NCBI GenBank assembly: GCA_014155875.1
Contig: JACEFZ010002052.1
Span: 186,001-250,000, forward strand
Source of the DNA: Cepaea nemoralis
Taxonomy: Eukaryota; Mollusca; Gastropoda; Stylommatophora; Helicidae
Reading direction: 5' to 3'
DNA: 64,000 nt
Below are positions 45,580 to 55,659 of the stretch, in pieces. The notes beneath the pieces were generated by a model. That model had not been told where the DNA came from. It saw only the letters and a program-made list of their open reading frames with translations, and did no database searches. Each line of letters begins with the position of its first letter. Position 1 is the stretch's first letter. The position numbers and the translations under genes are program-made.

Positions 45580-47516
45580 CTTCTGTGGGCTGTTGCCAAA
45601 GATTTTCCTTTGCAAATCGGAGGATCCAGACAAGGATTTCTTTGACTTGAAAAATTTTCCGAGGGGCAACCATGATGCCCTCCTTCTGACTGCCCTCTTC
45701 CGAGACACACTGACTATTTGAAGGAGACTCCTGAGAGATACACTGACTATTTGAAGGAGACTCCTGAGACGTGAGGTGTTCAGAATATTCTGAGGCATTA
45801 TCTGGTTCACCAGTGGAATCTGTCTCATTCCCCTTCTCAACATTCCGAAGACGTGCTGCTAATTGTTCTCTGGCTGCAATTGGTTCATTGTTTTTTATGT
45901 CACTAGCAACTTCTTCAAGTTCTGTATTATTCTGTGGTTCAGTAGGCTCGGATGTTTCTGATACCTCCATCTCTGCAGTTTCAGGTAAAGGTTCCGTAAC
46001 CGTCTCCATTGTCTCCTCCATTGTCACATCCGTCTGCTCAGTAATTGTTTTATCATTATCAAGTAAGGAAACCTGGTTATCACTAATAGCTTCTGTGTCT
46101 TCACTAAAAGATGCAGGCGTCTGATTCAACTCGTCGTCTTTGAAAACAGGCGGCTGAAGCTCTTCTTCCACCTGAGGAGCGCGAGATTTAAAAATTCGAT
46201 AGCGTTTACCACCCCGCCCTGATGAGGCATCACCTTGTGAGCTACTTTCTGATGATACTGCAGCTGGAGATGATAAGGATGATGTGGCAGGATCTGCCAG
46301 AGATATATTAGAATGTCTGCCTCTGCTAGCACGTTTTGTAGCAGACGGATTGACCAATGAAATAGTGCCATCACTACCAACAGATAATGGTGAAGTTCCC
46401 TCTGAATTAGCTGCCACAACTGAAACATTCCGAAGACGTGCACTTGTCCGGGTGGGCGCTGCATCTGCACCAACTGGTGAGGATTCCGCATTACCATTTT
46501 CACCTGGTGTTGCTTGCAAGCCAGTTGCGTCTGATGCCACAGGAACCAGTGTTCCCTTCTGTTTAGAATTTCGGGAAACATATTTTGCCTGCGCATCTAC
46601 CTGAGCTTTGGGTTTGCAAACAACAACAACAGTTGTGCCCTGAGCTTCATTAGCCAGTTCTTGCTTAAACACAACTGTACTATTGTTCATGCCTTTTGTT
46701 GATGCGTCTGGTTTCTCCTGCAACTGCTGAGCAGCGTAATTTCTTTTGTATTGCTCAATCAGCTCAGGATCAGAGACAGTCAGAGGCTTTCGCCCTCTCG
46801 GTCCTCCCTTCCTTTTATAGCCAGACTTCCTTGGAGGTGGGGAATCTGGTTTATCCACTGGGGTAACAACTTCTCCAGAGTAAGTCTTCAGAGGTTCCCT
46901 CTTGAACTGAACAGGGAAAAAATCATCATCCTCATTCTTCACTTCATCATTTTCCTCCCTCTTCTGTAAATAAGTAGATGCCTCTAGTTTTCCTTCTGAG
47001 AAGAACACTGTTTGCCCAGATGGCATTTGCCTGCCAACTTCCACAAACTGGTCCATGATTATAGGCTTCTTAGATGCTGTTCTGGAATAGGTGCGGAATG
47101 CTGGTGAATTTGCGGCCTCTTCTTTTTCTCCTCGGAAATCTTCATGTACTTCACCTTTGACTGATATTCTAGAGGCAGGCAATTTTGTCGGCTGGTGAGG
47201 CTCTTGCTCCTGCGCTGCTGTGTCCTGCTTGGCAGCAGAACTAGATTTCCTCTTGTCCTCAGTGTCAAAACTGAAGGGATCTTCCCCTTTGCTTTCCATC
47301 TTCAGCTTTTTGGGTTCAGTAACACCCTCTGAACTGTCACGAACGGGGACATAGTTGGCTTTCCCCCATTTTGAAATGGACATGGCTGCCTTAACTTGAA
47401 CAGTCCTGGCATCGGCTGTGTCATCAACATTGCGATTTGCGGTACTGTTTCGTACTCTGCTGTAAGTACGTCCAGCAAACCGTGAAGGTGGAATATCATC
47501 TTCACTCATCATGAAT
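45580..47516 (-). CDS. WAPL: WAPL long N-terminal exon, start at 47512
   Basis: The exon is preceded by a TTTTATTTTCAG acceptor (AG at 47518-47517); ATG at 47512 starts the protein, MMSEDDIPPS. It is mostly disordered and charged. Features by residue: PDS5-binding type RTYSR at 15-19 and again at 140-144; SISKWGKANY near 45-54, as in WAPL; DPFSFD at 79-83 where vertebrates have DPFGFD; a basic KKP patch and an 11-codon duplication (SQESPSNSQC) near the end. The end, RKIFGNSPQK, joins the next exon's SPAKATYNAR as in vertebrate WAPL. The N-terminal frame and this end are in different frames; coding length 1933 is one base too long. The shift lies near A5T4 at 45650-45658. Donor is GTTAGT. Confidence 0.92.
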
Positions 47517-47555
47517 CTGAAAATAAAATGATATATTTATTCAATCATTCGTTAT

Positions 47556-47905
47556 CTGTAATCTTTTAGCCAGACGTGCATGACTACCTCATAGTCAAGT
47601 TGTTACTTTGGTATCATACAAATGTTGTCCCACCAGTACGATTACAATCTGTAATCCTTTAGCCAGACATGCATGACTATCTTATAGTCAAGTTGTTACT
47701 TTGGTATCATTACAAATGTTGCCCCAACAGTACGATTATAATCTGTAATCTTTTAGCCTGACGTGCATGGCTACCTTTTAGTCAATTTGTTACTTTGGTA
47801 TCATTACAAATGTTGTCCCACCAGTACAATTACAATCTGCAATCTTTTAGCCAGACCTTATAGTCAAGTTGTTACTTTGGTATCATTACAAATGTCATCC
47901 CACCA
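47556..47905. repeat. 94-bp tandem repeat, about 3.8 copies
   Basis: CTGTAATC(T/C)TTTAGCC starts at 47556, 47649, 47743 and 47837; units contain GTCAAGTTGTTACTTTGGTA. The array lies 40 bp upstream (in gene sense) of the acceptor of the WAPL start exon. Confidence 0.93.
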
Positions 47906-47914
47906 TTAAGATTC

Positions 47915-48140
47915 AAGGGTGGACAATTTCTACAACTGGGCACATACCCCCAAGATCCACACAAGATACTACCATATTATGGACAGACCAGAACAAATCA
48001 CTATTCTGTGCTTCAGAACAGGACACAAATCGATTACACAACCACATGCATACACAATTCAAGCCTGGCAAACCAGCCATGTGTGCATGTGGACTGGTGC
48101 CCTACTGGGGGACCATGTACTTAAAGTGCTCTTCTCTAGC
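47915..48140 (+). mobile_element. LINE C-terminal fragment
   Basis: Encodes QITILCFRTGHKSITQPHAY and then a C-rich segment (ACGLVPYWG), like the IFRLRTGHNRL..CNC part of RNase H LINEs. It is short and decayed. Confidence 0.55.
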
Positions 48141-49794
48141 TGTAACATGTTGCATCACCAAATAGTGGATTTTCAAAATTACAGTTGGAAAGCTAAAAAG
48201 CACATTTTCAGACGACCGTGTTGAAAACACAGCAAATTCAGTACATTCCAACATAGCAGAGGTAATTGGTATCCTAAACATAACTGCAAGAATCTGTTTA
48301 TGTTACGTCTAAAGTTTAGACCGAGAGAGTTTAGCAGAGAGGGATCATCCTTTTTCATATAGACTGGAGACGAGTCTGTCCTGGTGCAGTCAGTCATATG
48401 GTGTTGAACATAAAAGTGTGATGACGACAAGATGTTTTTGTAATTCAGTGGATTTTATACAGACAGGTTCTGAATCCCTGGAAATAACAGGTAAGGGAAT
48501 ACTTGCAGTGGTACACTGTATGTATCGGTGGAACGCCAGTTCAGTATTATTCTTTATGTCATAGTAGTGGTTAGTGACTTAAGTCTATTCTGAAATACAT
48601 CATGCAGTCTCTCTTATGAAAGATATAGGTTGTCTCTCTTTGACTATGACTAGCCTTTAATGCAATGAAATTTATACTCCATCCATCCATTATGTGCCAT
48701 GCCGATAAGCGTGGGCGGTCATGTTCTGCCATCTCACTCGATCACCAGAGTCGTGGATCAGCTCCATGTTTCTGTCTCGACCATTTATACTCAGAGACAG
48801 TAAATGTCCCTTTATAGTCTCCATTTATGTTTGTTTTGATCTACCAAGATAATCTTTCTTTGTGATTACTTAAATGTCTCTTTTGTATGTGGCAAAACGT
48901 GCAGGCATATAGTATAAAGTATATACATATTTGAGTGTGTAATGACCAGGTCATAATTTTATGCGACACTACCCTGAGGAAAGGAAATAATTACCAGGAC
49001 AGTGTGACTGTGCCAGTACCATAGACCAATGGGTAAATTAAATTTCGACTTAGTATGACGCCCGGTGCATGAAAGGGATGAGACATGTCTTGCAGACATG
49101 AATTGAGAATTGCCTATGTCCTGTGGATATGTTTGGGTAATAGGCACATCAAATCATGGGAGGGACAACACCCAACCAAGGAGGTATAGACCAAATGTAC
49201 AGCTATTGAGCTCTTGAATCAGTATACACAGCAGGAAAGGGTCTAGCTGACTTACCACTGTGTAGAAGCATGTTTCCTTTTTCCCAAATCCCAGGTAATT
49301 TATGAGAATAAATACATGTTTGTATTGTACGTATTATATTGACAGATGTTGGTAGTGGTCACGGGCTTACATGTGATGCTCCTAAAACTGGGAGCTCCCT
49401 GGCCTGAGTGGTGGAATCCTCAGTGAATGAGGAGAGCCTTTGCCTTTATTTGCCATTAGAAGCACATGACTATCAATCGGTATTTGCCACTCAGGACTGT
49501 CCTGTGCTACTCAGAATGCAGATAAATGGCATGACAAACCCATGTAACCTCATTACTCCTTTACAATCATAGGCCAACAGCATTTAGAATCAACAAATCC
49601 CTACAGTTATCCTCCACAAGGGATCATGAACACTAGTTTAGAAGACTAGAATCAGCTGTACCAAGATTAACTAGTTGTTACCATATCTTCCCAGAAAATG
49701 AACTTTACTATCGGTGCTTAACGTAACCAGAGACACAAGGACAATAATGTTAAGTTAACTGTGCTAGAACTGTTGGACTTCGGAACCAACAAAA
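48141..49794. other. Non-coding, one LINE scrap
   Basis: 48680-48790 (GTGGGCGGTCATGTTCTGCC, CACCAGAGTCGTGGATCAGC) matches the 3' end of the LINE at 62566-63200, minus sense. Otherwise nothing was recognised. Confidence 0.5.
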
Positions 49795-51412
49795 ATATAT
49801 CCTGGCCTACCACAGGGATCACCATTATCTCCGGTACTGTTCAACGCCTACACAGTAAGAATTACCAGTGAGAAGATCACTGGACCTGGCAGGACATTGT
49901 CATATGCCAATGATGTTTTAGTGTATCGTCAGGGTAAGGATAGAGAGCAGGTTGCTGTGGAACTACAAGCTGAACTCAATCGCATAAGTACTAGGTGTGA
50001 TGAAGCTGGGGCAATCCAACAAAGGCAACAGTGACTTGGTTCTCGTTGAATAATCATATTGTCAACACTCCAACACGAACTGTAAAGCTGTGTTCAGAGA
50101 TGGTGGAAAGAACGCAGGCAATGAATTACCTGGGGATACGGTTTGATCGAAGCCTTGCTTATAATGAGCTCATAGACCAGGTTATAACAAAGGCCAAGCG
50201 GGGTTTGGCTGCAATGCTGGTGATGGCGGCAGCAAACTGTGAGCAGCGCCATCTATGTCTTCTGTACGAGGGGCTGGTCATGTCTGTTTTGGAGTATGCA
50301 ATGGCAATCCTGACTCTCAGCCGTAAGCAGATAGAAAGGATGGAAAGGATACAGAATGAAGCTATGCGCATTATTCTTGGATGTACAAGATATACAGCAT
50401 GCAGCGCGATGCACTACCTTCTTTGATTTTCCAACTACTGAAGAGAGAATACAAGTTTGCAGGGCACGCGCCTACCTCAGAGTTAACGCAAACACACAAC
50501 ATCCACTGCATAGTGAAATTATGAAGGTGAAGGGCAGCAGGTTAAAAAGAGGATGGTTGTGGATGGGTCAAGCCGAAGACATTCTTCAACAGGTGTGTTC
50601 ACTTGAGGACTTAGAACCTGGCGAGGAGTGGGTGCAAGTGCCAACAGATTTCTGCACATCCTTTTCAGTTTGCATCCAACTAGATAGAAAATGCAGACAA
50701 GAAAATCCGGCTGCTGTGGAGGCTGAAGTACAAGCGTTGATTTTCGAGAATTCTCTAGACGGTGATGCTGTCATCTACACAGATGGGTCAGTCGTCCGAC
50801 ATGTGAGAAGCTCATGGGCCTTTACGGCTCGGGCCGGAGGGAGAATTGTGAAGGACTCTGGTGCTTTCACTGAAACCACAAGTAGCCTGACCATGGAAGT
50901 CATGGCAGTAAGTAAAGCAATAACATGGCTCGAGACACAGACATTCACTAGGGCATGTTTCCTTAGCGACTCAATGAACATGATCAAGAGGATAGAGGAG
51001 GGGTCGATCCGAAGAGAATGGTTGCTGCCTCTGAAGCGGTCTCGGCTGGCAAAGATTAGTTTCATCTTCGTGCCAGGTCATGCGGGAGTACAAGGAAATG
51101 AGCGAGGCTGACAAGCTCGCAGGTGAGGCTACTGTGGAGGGCGGACGCGCCATGGACCAGGCTGACATTCTGAATGCTCTACGAGAAGTGAGACTTTTGC
51201 GAGAACCAAGTGATGACTGTGAATCTACAACAATGGCCAGACTGCGAGAGCAGCAAATTAAAAGAGGGGTGGCCAAACAAGAACACTACGCAGGAAGCCA
51301 AAGAAGATTGATAAACCAACACAGAACTGGCGTTGTTAGCCGCTACACGCTGTGGGATTTGCTGAGGAGGGGATCCGAGCACTTATGGACTGAATGGTTC
51401 GATGTGCAATGA
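49795..51412 (+). pseudogene. RT-RNase H of that LINE, broken
   Basis: The RT active box reads SYANDVLVY, so the first catalytic Asp of the pair is Asn. Frames change near 50020, 50420 and 51100. Later parts are YLGIRFDRSLAYN, MSVLEYAMAIL, RIILGCTRY, then RNase H VIYTDGSVVR, SLTMEVMAVSKAI, FLSDSMNMI and FIFVPGHAGVQGNE, and the end RRLINQHRTGVVSRYTL. It is non-functional. Confidence 0.88.
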
Positions 51413-51434
51413 GTATGATCTGTCGACTAACTAA
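49795..51434 (+). mobile_element. RNase H-bearing LINE, 5'-truncated
   Basis: Same family as 29739-31830. It starts inside RT (GLPQGSPLSPVLFNAY) and ends TGTCGACTAACTAA. The TSD was not found. The last 55 bases are shared with the LTRs of the retrotransposon at 33655. Confidence 0.88.
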
Positions 51435-51602
51435 TTTCCCAGTGTTCATTTATACTTTGTAATTTAGGTATTGTGTTTTATCTGTTTCTCATTCACTCAG
51501 TATTATTATATGCCCACACAGTGGAACAGTCAACGCCAAGCATTATCTTCACAGATATCAATGATTAATAAATATTTATTTATGAGAATTTAGTCAATTT
51601 AG

Positions 51603-52010
51603 CTTGGCCAATTTCCCTGGTGAAGGAGTTCTTCTTCTTCTTCGTTCATCTGGAGTTTTTTTTCGGACGTGATTGCGTTGTGCCTGTTTACAGCAGAGCT
51701 GCGTTCTTGCGCCGTTAGGCCGACACATCCGACTTCTGCGGGCATTTGTTGACCGGGTTAACCTTCCCGGGGTGGTGAAGGGGTTAATGACTTTCTCTGT
51801 CATCCTGTATATCCACATAGAGGAACACAGCTGCACAAGATTCGGTAGCAGATCGCGTCGCGTTGCTTACTTACAGGGATAAGTGAGCCGGTCGCTCAGA
51901 AAGCAATAGCAAACTACTGAGCGTAATCTTGCCAAGACATCAACAACAACGGTAAAATGCTGTTGTTGACAGCAGAGTCCTCAAGTTAAATAGGATATGC
52001 GGAAAAACAA
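51603..52010 (+). mobile_element. SINE, family 2, split by a short retroposon
   Basis: An 11-bp duplication, AGTCAATTTAG, flanks it (51592-51602 and 52011-52021). It starts CTTGGCCAATTTCCCTGG and, after the insert at 51627-51772, continues to CTACTGAGCGTAATCTTGCC and GGATATGCGGAAAAACAA. Confidence 0.85.
51627..51772 (-). mobile_element. 146-bp retroposon made of a LINE tail
   Basis: Flanked by TGGTGAAGG (51618-51626 and 51773-51781). In minus sense it begins CCCCGGGAAGGTTAACCCGG and ends in (GAA)n. It matches the LINE 3' end at 3805-3950 and the twin insertion at 62321-62473. Confidence 0.85.
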
Positions 52011-52087
52011 AGTCAATTTAGTTTGTGTTCTTATCATGGTTTCTCCACGTGTAGTCTCTTATGTTGTTTAAACCAGGTATTTATCAA

Positions 52088-53392
52088 CGAAGTGACTATT
52101 CGCAATGGAATTGCGAATATAAAAAAATTATATTTGCAATGGAATTGCGAATAGAAAAAAATTATATTCGCAATCGAAGTAGGTCACGTGATTATTCCTA
52201 CGCGTGTGTCCATATTACTATTACAATATATTGTTGATATCAACGTGTCCTCGGTAGCTTAGTGGTTAGTATCTCCGCCTGGTGCACGGGAGCTCGAGGT
52301 TCGATTCCCCGCCGAGGAGGCAACATTTTTTTATTCATTTTCAGGAATTCGGTGCCACCAATGCTAGTCTGATGATTTCGCTTTAGGCATATGTTTTCTA
52401 CGGGTTTTGTGTATTAGGTGTTGTTTATCTTGCTGCACAAGAACCTGCACACTTGTCTTTTTGTTCTTATCTGTTCTCTACTTTTGTTGTCTTGGGAAAG
52501 GAACTTAGCCACCCGAACACGAGTTCCTCTCTCTCTCTCGCTCTAAGTCTCGATCTCCTACCTCTCCCGTTCTTGTCTTTACCACTCTTTAATGTCTTTC
52601 AATACATCTTTTTCATATCTCTGTCTCTCACACTAACTTCATTATCTATCTCTCTCCTCTCTCTTGTCCACCTGCTTCAGATATACCGGGTTTTCCTGCA
52701 CTTTATATGCGTAGCATTTCCTTATCCTTGTTTATTTATTAATTAATGAGGCCAGTCAATCGAAATCTGGTGTTTGAATTGCCTAGTCATGTCTCTCTGA
52801 GGCGAAGCATACTACTGTCAGCTTGGACCAGAACAAAGTCACTCAGAGAGGATGCAATGGAGGCCATAGAAAGTGTCAAATTAAGAGAATCATCACTGCT
52901 GCGATATTATCAGGACATAAATAGTAGGACGGTAACGTAAACAAACATGGATGCCTGGTAACAGTAAGTGTACAGAAACGAAAGTTAACAATTCTTGAAC
53001 TCGCCTGGGGACAGAATTATTTGTAGGGATCGTTATTTGTATTGGGGATACCTGTTCTGAAAAATTATTCTTGATATTTAAACAGGACTAACGTAATGTA
53101 AAAATAAAACGGGATGCCAAAAGAACGGACAGAAGTAAGAAGAAGAGTGATTCATTAAAAAATACGGAGAATTCGGCAGAATTAAACTCGCAACAGTGAA
53201 CATTCCTATTTAAATTAACCACCTTCTTAGACTTCTTAATGGCCCAAACTAAAATTGACTAGTGAGCAGACGCTGTGACATGTTTGTTACTTCCCGCAAT
53301 TTGATTGTGAATATAATTTTTCTCTATTCGCAATTCCATTGCGAATATAATTTTTTTTTCTATTCGCAATTCCATTGCGAATAGAGCCTCCC
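52088..53392. mobile_element. TIR element with palindromic ends and a tRNA-like cassette
   Basis: The ends are long inverted repeats (52097-52178 and 53293-53383), each built of two 23-bp palindromes (arms TATTCGCAAT / ATTGCGAATA around a 3-base loop) spaced by A-runs plus a third partial one. ATTTATCAA stands at 52079-52087 and 53393-53401, exactly 9 bases outside each palindrome, a candidate 9-bp TSD as in Mutator-like elements. No transposase was found. The interior carries the tRNA-like sequence at 52248-52319 and a CT-rich stretch. Confidence 0.65.
52248..52319 (+). tRNA. tRNA-like sequence (tRNA-Asp-like body, GGT anticodon position)
   Basis: 72 bases from TCCTCGGTAGCTTAGTGG to CCGAGGAG. 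The acceptor stem TCCTCGG/CCGAGGA pairs fully; A box TAGCTTAGTGG and B box GGTTCGATTCC are intact. It aligns without gaps to tRNA-Asp, but the anticodon position reads GGT (Thr) and the anticodon stem and T stem each have one mismatch. A T7 run at about 52327 would end Pol III transcription. It is more likely a pseudo-tRNA carried by the TIR element than a working gene. Confidence 0.6.
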
Positions 53393-53619
53393 ATTTATCA
53401 ATGTACTATTCAATCTTTTATTTATCAGAATGAGTCAATTTAGTTTAATATTTTGTTTATTAATCAGGGCTTTTCCATTTACTTTTCTCTATCCATTCAA
53501 TCAATTTTTCTCCTCTATCATTTCGTACTCTTAAACCATAGTTACAAACTGCATGTCACATTCTCTCCTTTTTTACGCTGAAATTTTCAAGTAACATTTT
53601 GAATTATTAACTGATAGGG

Positions 53620-54010
53620 GGCTGAGTGGTCTCGAGGTATGGTGTCCGCCTTGAGTGCTGGAGGTCCCGGGTTCAGGCACTGGTGAGGACCGGGATTTAT
53701 TTCAAAAATCCACCTGGACTTCCAGTAATAAAATTTCCCCTGGTCTCTGGGTAGTGAGATCGGATGCCCGTGTGTATTGTTGCGCACGTAAAAAAATCCC
53801 TTGGCAGTTGGAAATCGAAAAAGAGAAGCCTAACGGCGCTGCCCGGGCAAAATTTCGAGTTAAAAATCTACCCAAAGTAGTTCAGGATCCTCGCCGATGC
53901 AACGGAGTTTGTGCATTGAGCTGAGTTTTTTCAGACTCAGGTTTGAGTTAGGAGGAAAACGGAGCACTTATGGGTTAAACCGTGTGCCATGATGTTGATC
54001 CAACGACTAA
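53620..54010 (+). mobile_element. tRNA-derived SINE, family 3
   Basis: The head GGGCTGAGTGGTCTCGAGG (A-box-like) is followed by GGAGGTCCCGGGTTCAGGCA (B-box-like). A central block, GTGTATTGTTGCGCACG then AATCCCTTGGCAGTTGGAAA, is shared with decayed pieces at 29390, 21430 and 18720. It ends CAACGACTAAACTAAACT. Confidence 0.75.
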
Positions 54011-54454
54011 ACTAAACTGATTTAGCTGACACCTTGTCAAACTCACTACAATTCAAAAACAAAAAGTGCAGCTATATTTCATGGACTGTTCGAATTCTAA
54101 ATGCACAAGCTCTTAAATTAAAACAGCTTTCTGAAGATTTATAACCTACAATAATTAACTATTGGACAACTGGTAATTAATTCTTATTTCCTCCATATTT
54201 TCACATTTCCATCAAAAGTTAATAAAGTTGAAACCGAAACGTCGAGATCCGATTTCAGAAGTTCAAGTGGCAACCAACTCCGTAAAGTGTAATTAAATCG
54301 TGTTTACGTGAAGAATCTATAAGACCAACCAAACCACTCCCTTTGAGACAGTATTTAAAAGAATAAAATACTCGACAGTACCTGAATTTGGGTGTAATAA
54401 ATCGCCGTTGTAAATAAAAAGTGTGATTTTCCCCCTCGAGGCCCGCTCATACAG

Positions 54455-54530
54455 CCTTACATTTCTTCAGGTAGACCGCCATTTTATTTCTGAATGCGAG
54501 TTAACTTCCCGTGCGCATGCGCATGCAGTT
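54455..54530 (-). promoter_or_regulatory. WAPL: Candidate WAPL promoter / first exon
   Basis: On the minus strand an NRF1-type palindrome, GCGCATGCGC (54513-54522), is followed 28 bases later by a YY1-type AAAATGGCGG (54485-54476) and then a GTAAGG donor-like site (54460-54455). This arrangement is common at housekeeping-gene start sites. The start exon of WAPL needs a 5' exon upstream, and this is the best candidate within 7 kb. It is inference; no transcript evidence is available. Confidence 0.35.
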
Positions 54531-54689
54531 GCAAGCCGTTGTTTACAACAATTGTTTACAACCATTGATGCTCGCACACATGTCGCCTCAATTGTACACA
54601 GTTGTTGATGTCTTACTCTTGTCACTCTGATGTTTAGTTTCATTTCCGCCAAGCTATCTGTAAACTATCGCTGTGTTGTATCAAATATA

Positions 54690-54930
54690 TATATATATAA
54701 TTCCTTGTATACCCTTTACAGGACATCGCAGTCCTCCCCAGCATATTTTGGCTGTTTATGATTTCTTGGCAAGTTTACCATTGCTTTCTGAACGACCGGC
54801 ACTCATACAACTGCATTAAAACCAACGCAATGCGGTCTGCTGCCAAATCGCCCGCGGCGGTGTTTCCAACCCAATATGCGGGATTGCGATTTGCGTCCGT
54901 AAGCAATTCGCCACAGAGTCTTCAAGAAAC
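54690..54930 (-). mobile_element. SINE, family 2
   Basis: The plus strand reads TATACCCTTTACAGGACATC, TTGGCAAGTTTACCATTGCT and GACCGGCACTCATACAAC, the reverse of the family-2 body. Confidence 0.75.
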
Positions 54931-54999
54931 AAAATGAAAACTACATTGATTAGAGAAATTAGAGTAGACGGTCACCATTTTTTATGCATGTTATCGGTA

Positions 55000-55150
55000 G
55001 AAATAAACTGGAGAACTTGGTGACAACTTGCAATACTGAGAGGGAAAGAACAAGAGGAAGACAGAGAAATAATTATCTGGATGGGTTAGCCACGTGGTAT
55101 GGTCGAGACAAGAACACGGAGCTGATCCACGACTCTGGTGATTGAGTGAG
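55000..55150 (+). mobile_element. LINE C-terminal scrap
   Basis: Reads LENLVTTCNTE..R and then DGLATWYGRDKNTELIHDSG in broken frames, as in the LINE at 62569-62943. Confidence 0.65.
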
Positions 55151-55659
55151 ATGGCGAAATAACGATATCTTATATATCTGTCTGTCTGCCTGTATGTATG
55201 TATGTATGTATGTCCTTTATTTGTTCGCGAACGGCCCATCCGATTGAGATGAAATTTTCTACACGCCTTCCTTTCATTCCAGCGCTGCCAACTGTCGTAT
55301 TTTTTTTTTCTTCTTCCTCCTCCTCCCTCCTCCCATTCCCAAAATACGTACGTAAATATATGATGATGATGATGAAAGAATCCCCGAACCAAAACGCTAG
55401 GGAAAGGGAAGAAAATGACGTGACTACACAGAATCGTCACACGGCAATCATCATCATCATCAAGTGCCGTGCCGGCTGGCGTAGGCGTTCAACTCTGCTG
55501 CTGATATATATGCCTCCATGCCACGGCAATATCAATAACAATTCATCTTTTTATGTGTAAGGAAGTTATCTACAGTCGTGTAGAAGGGAAGAACAATCAA
55601 TGGAAGGACCGAAATCACAGAACCTAGACGAGTATGAATTCGGAATGGCGAACTCCCTC

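Noticed and set aside
52453..52940. 97- and 64-residue ORFs inside the TIR element
   Set aside because: Low-complexity CT-rich or unsupported; no transposase motif.
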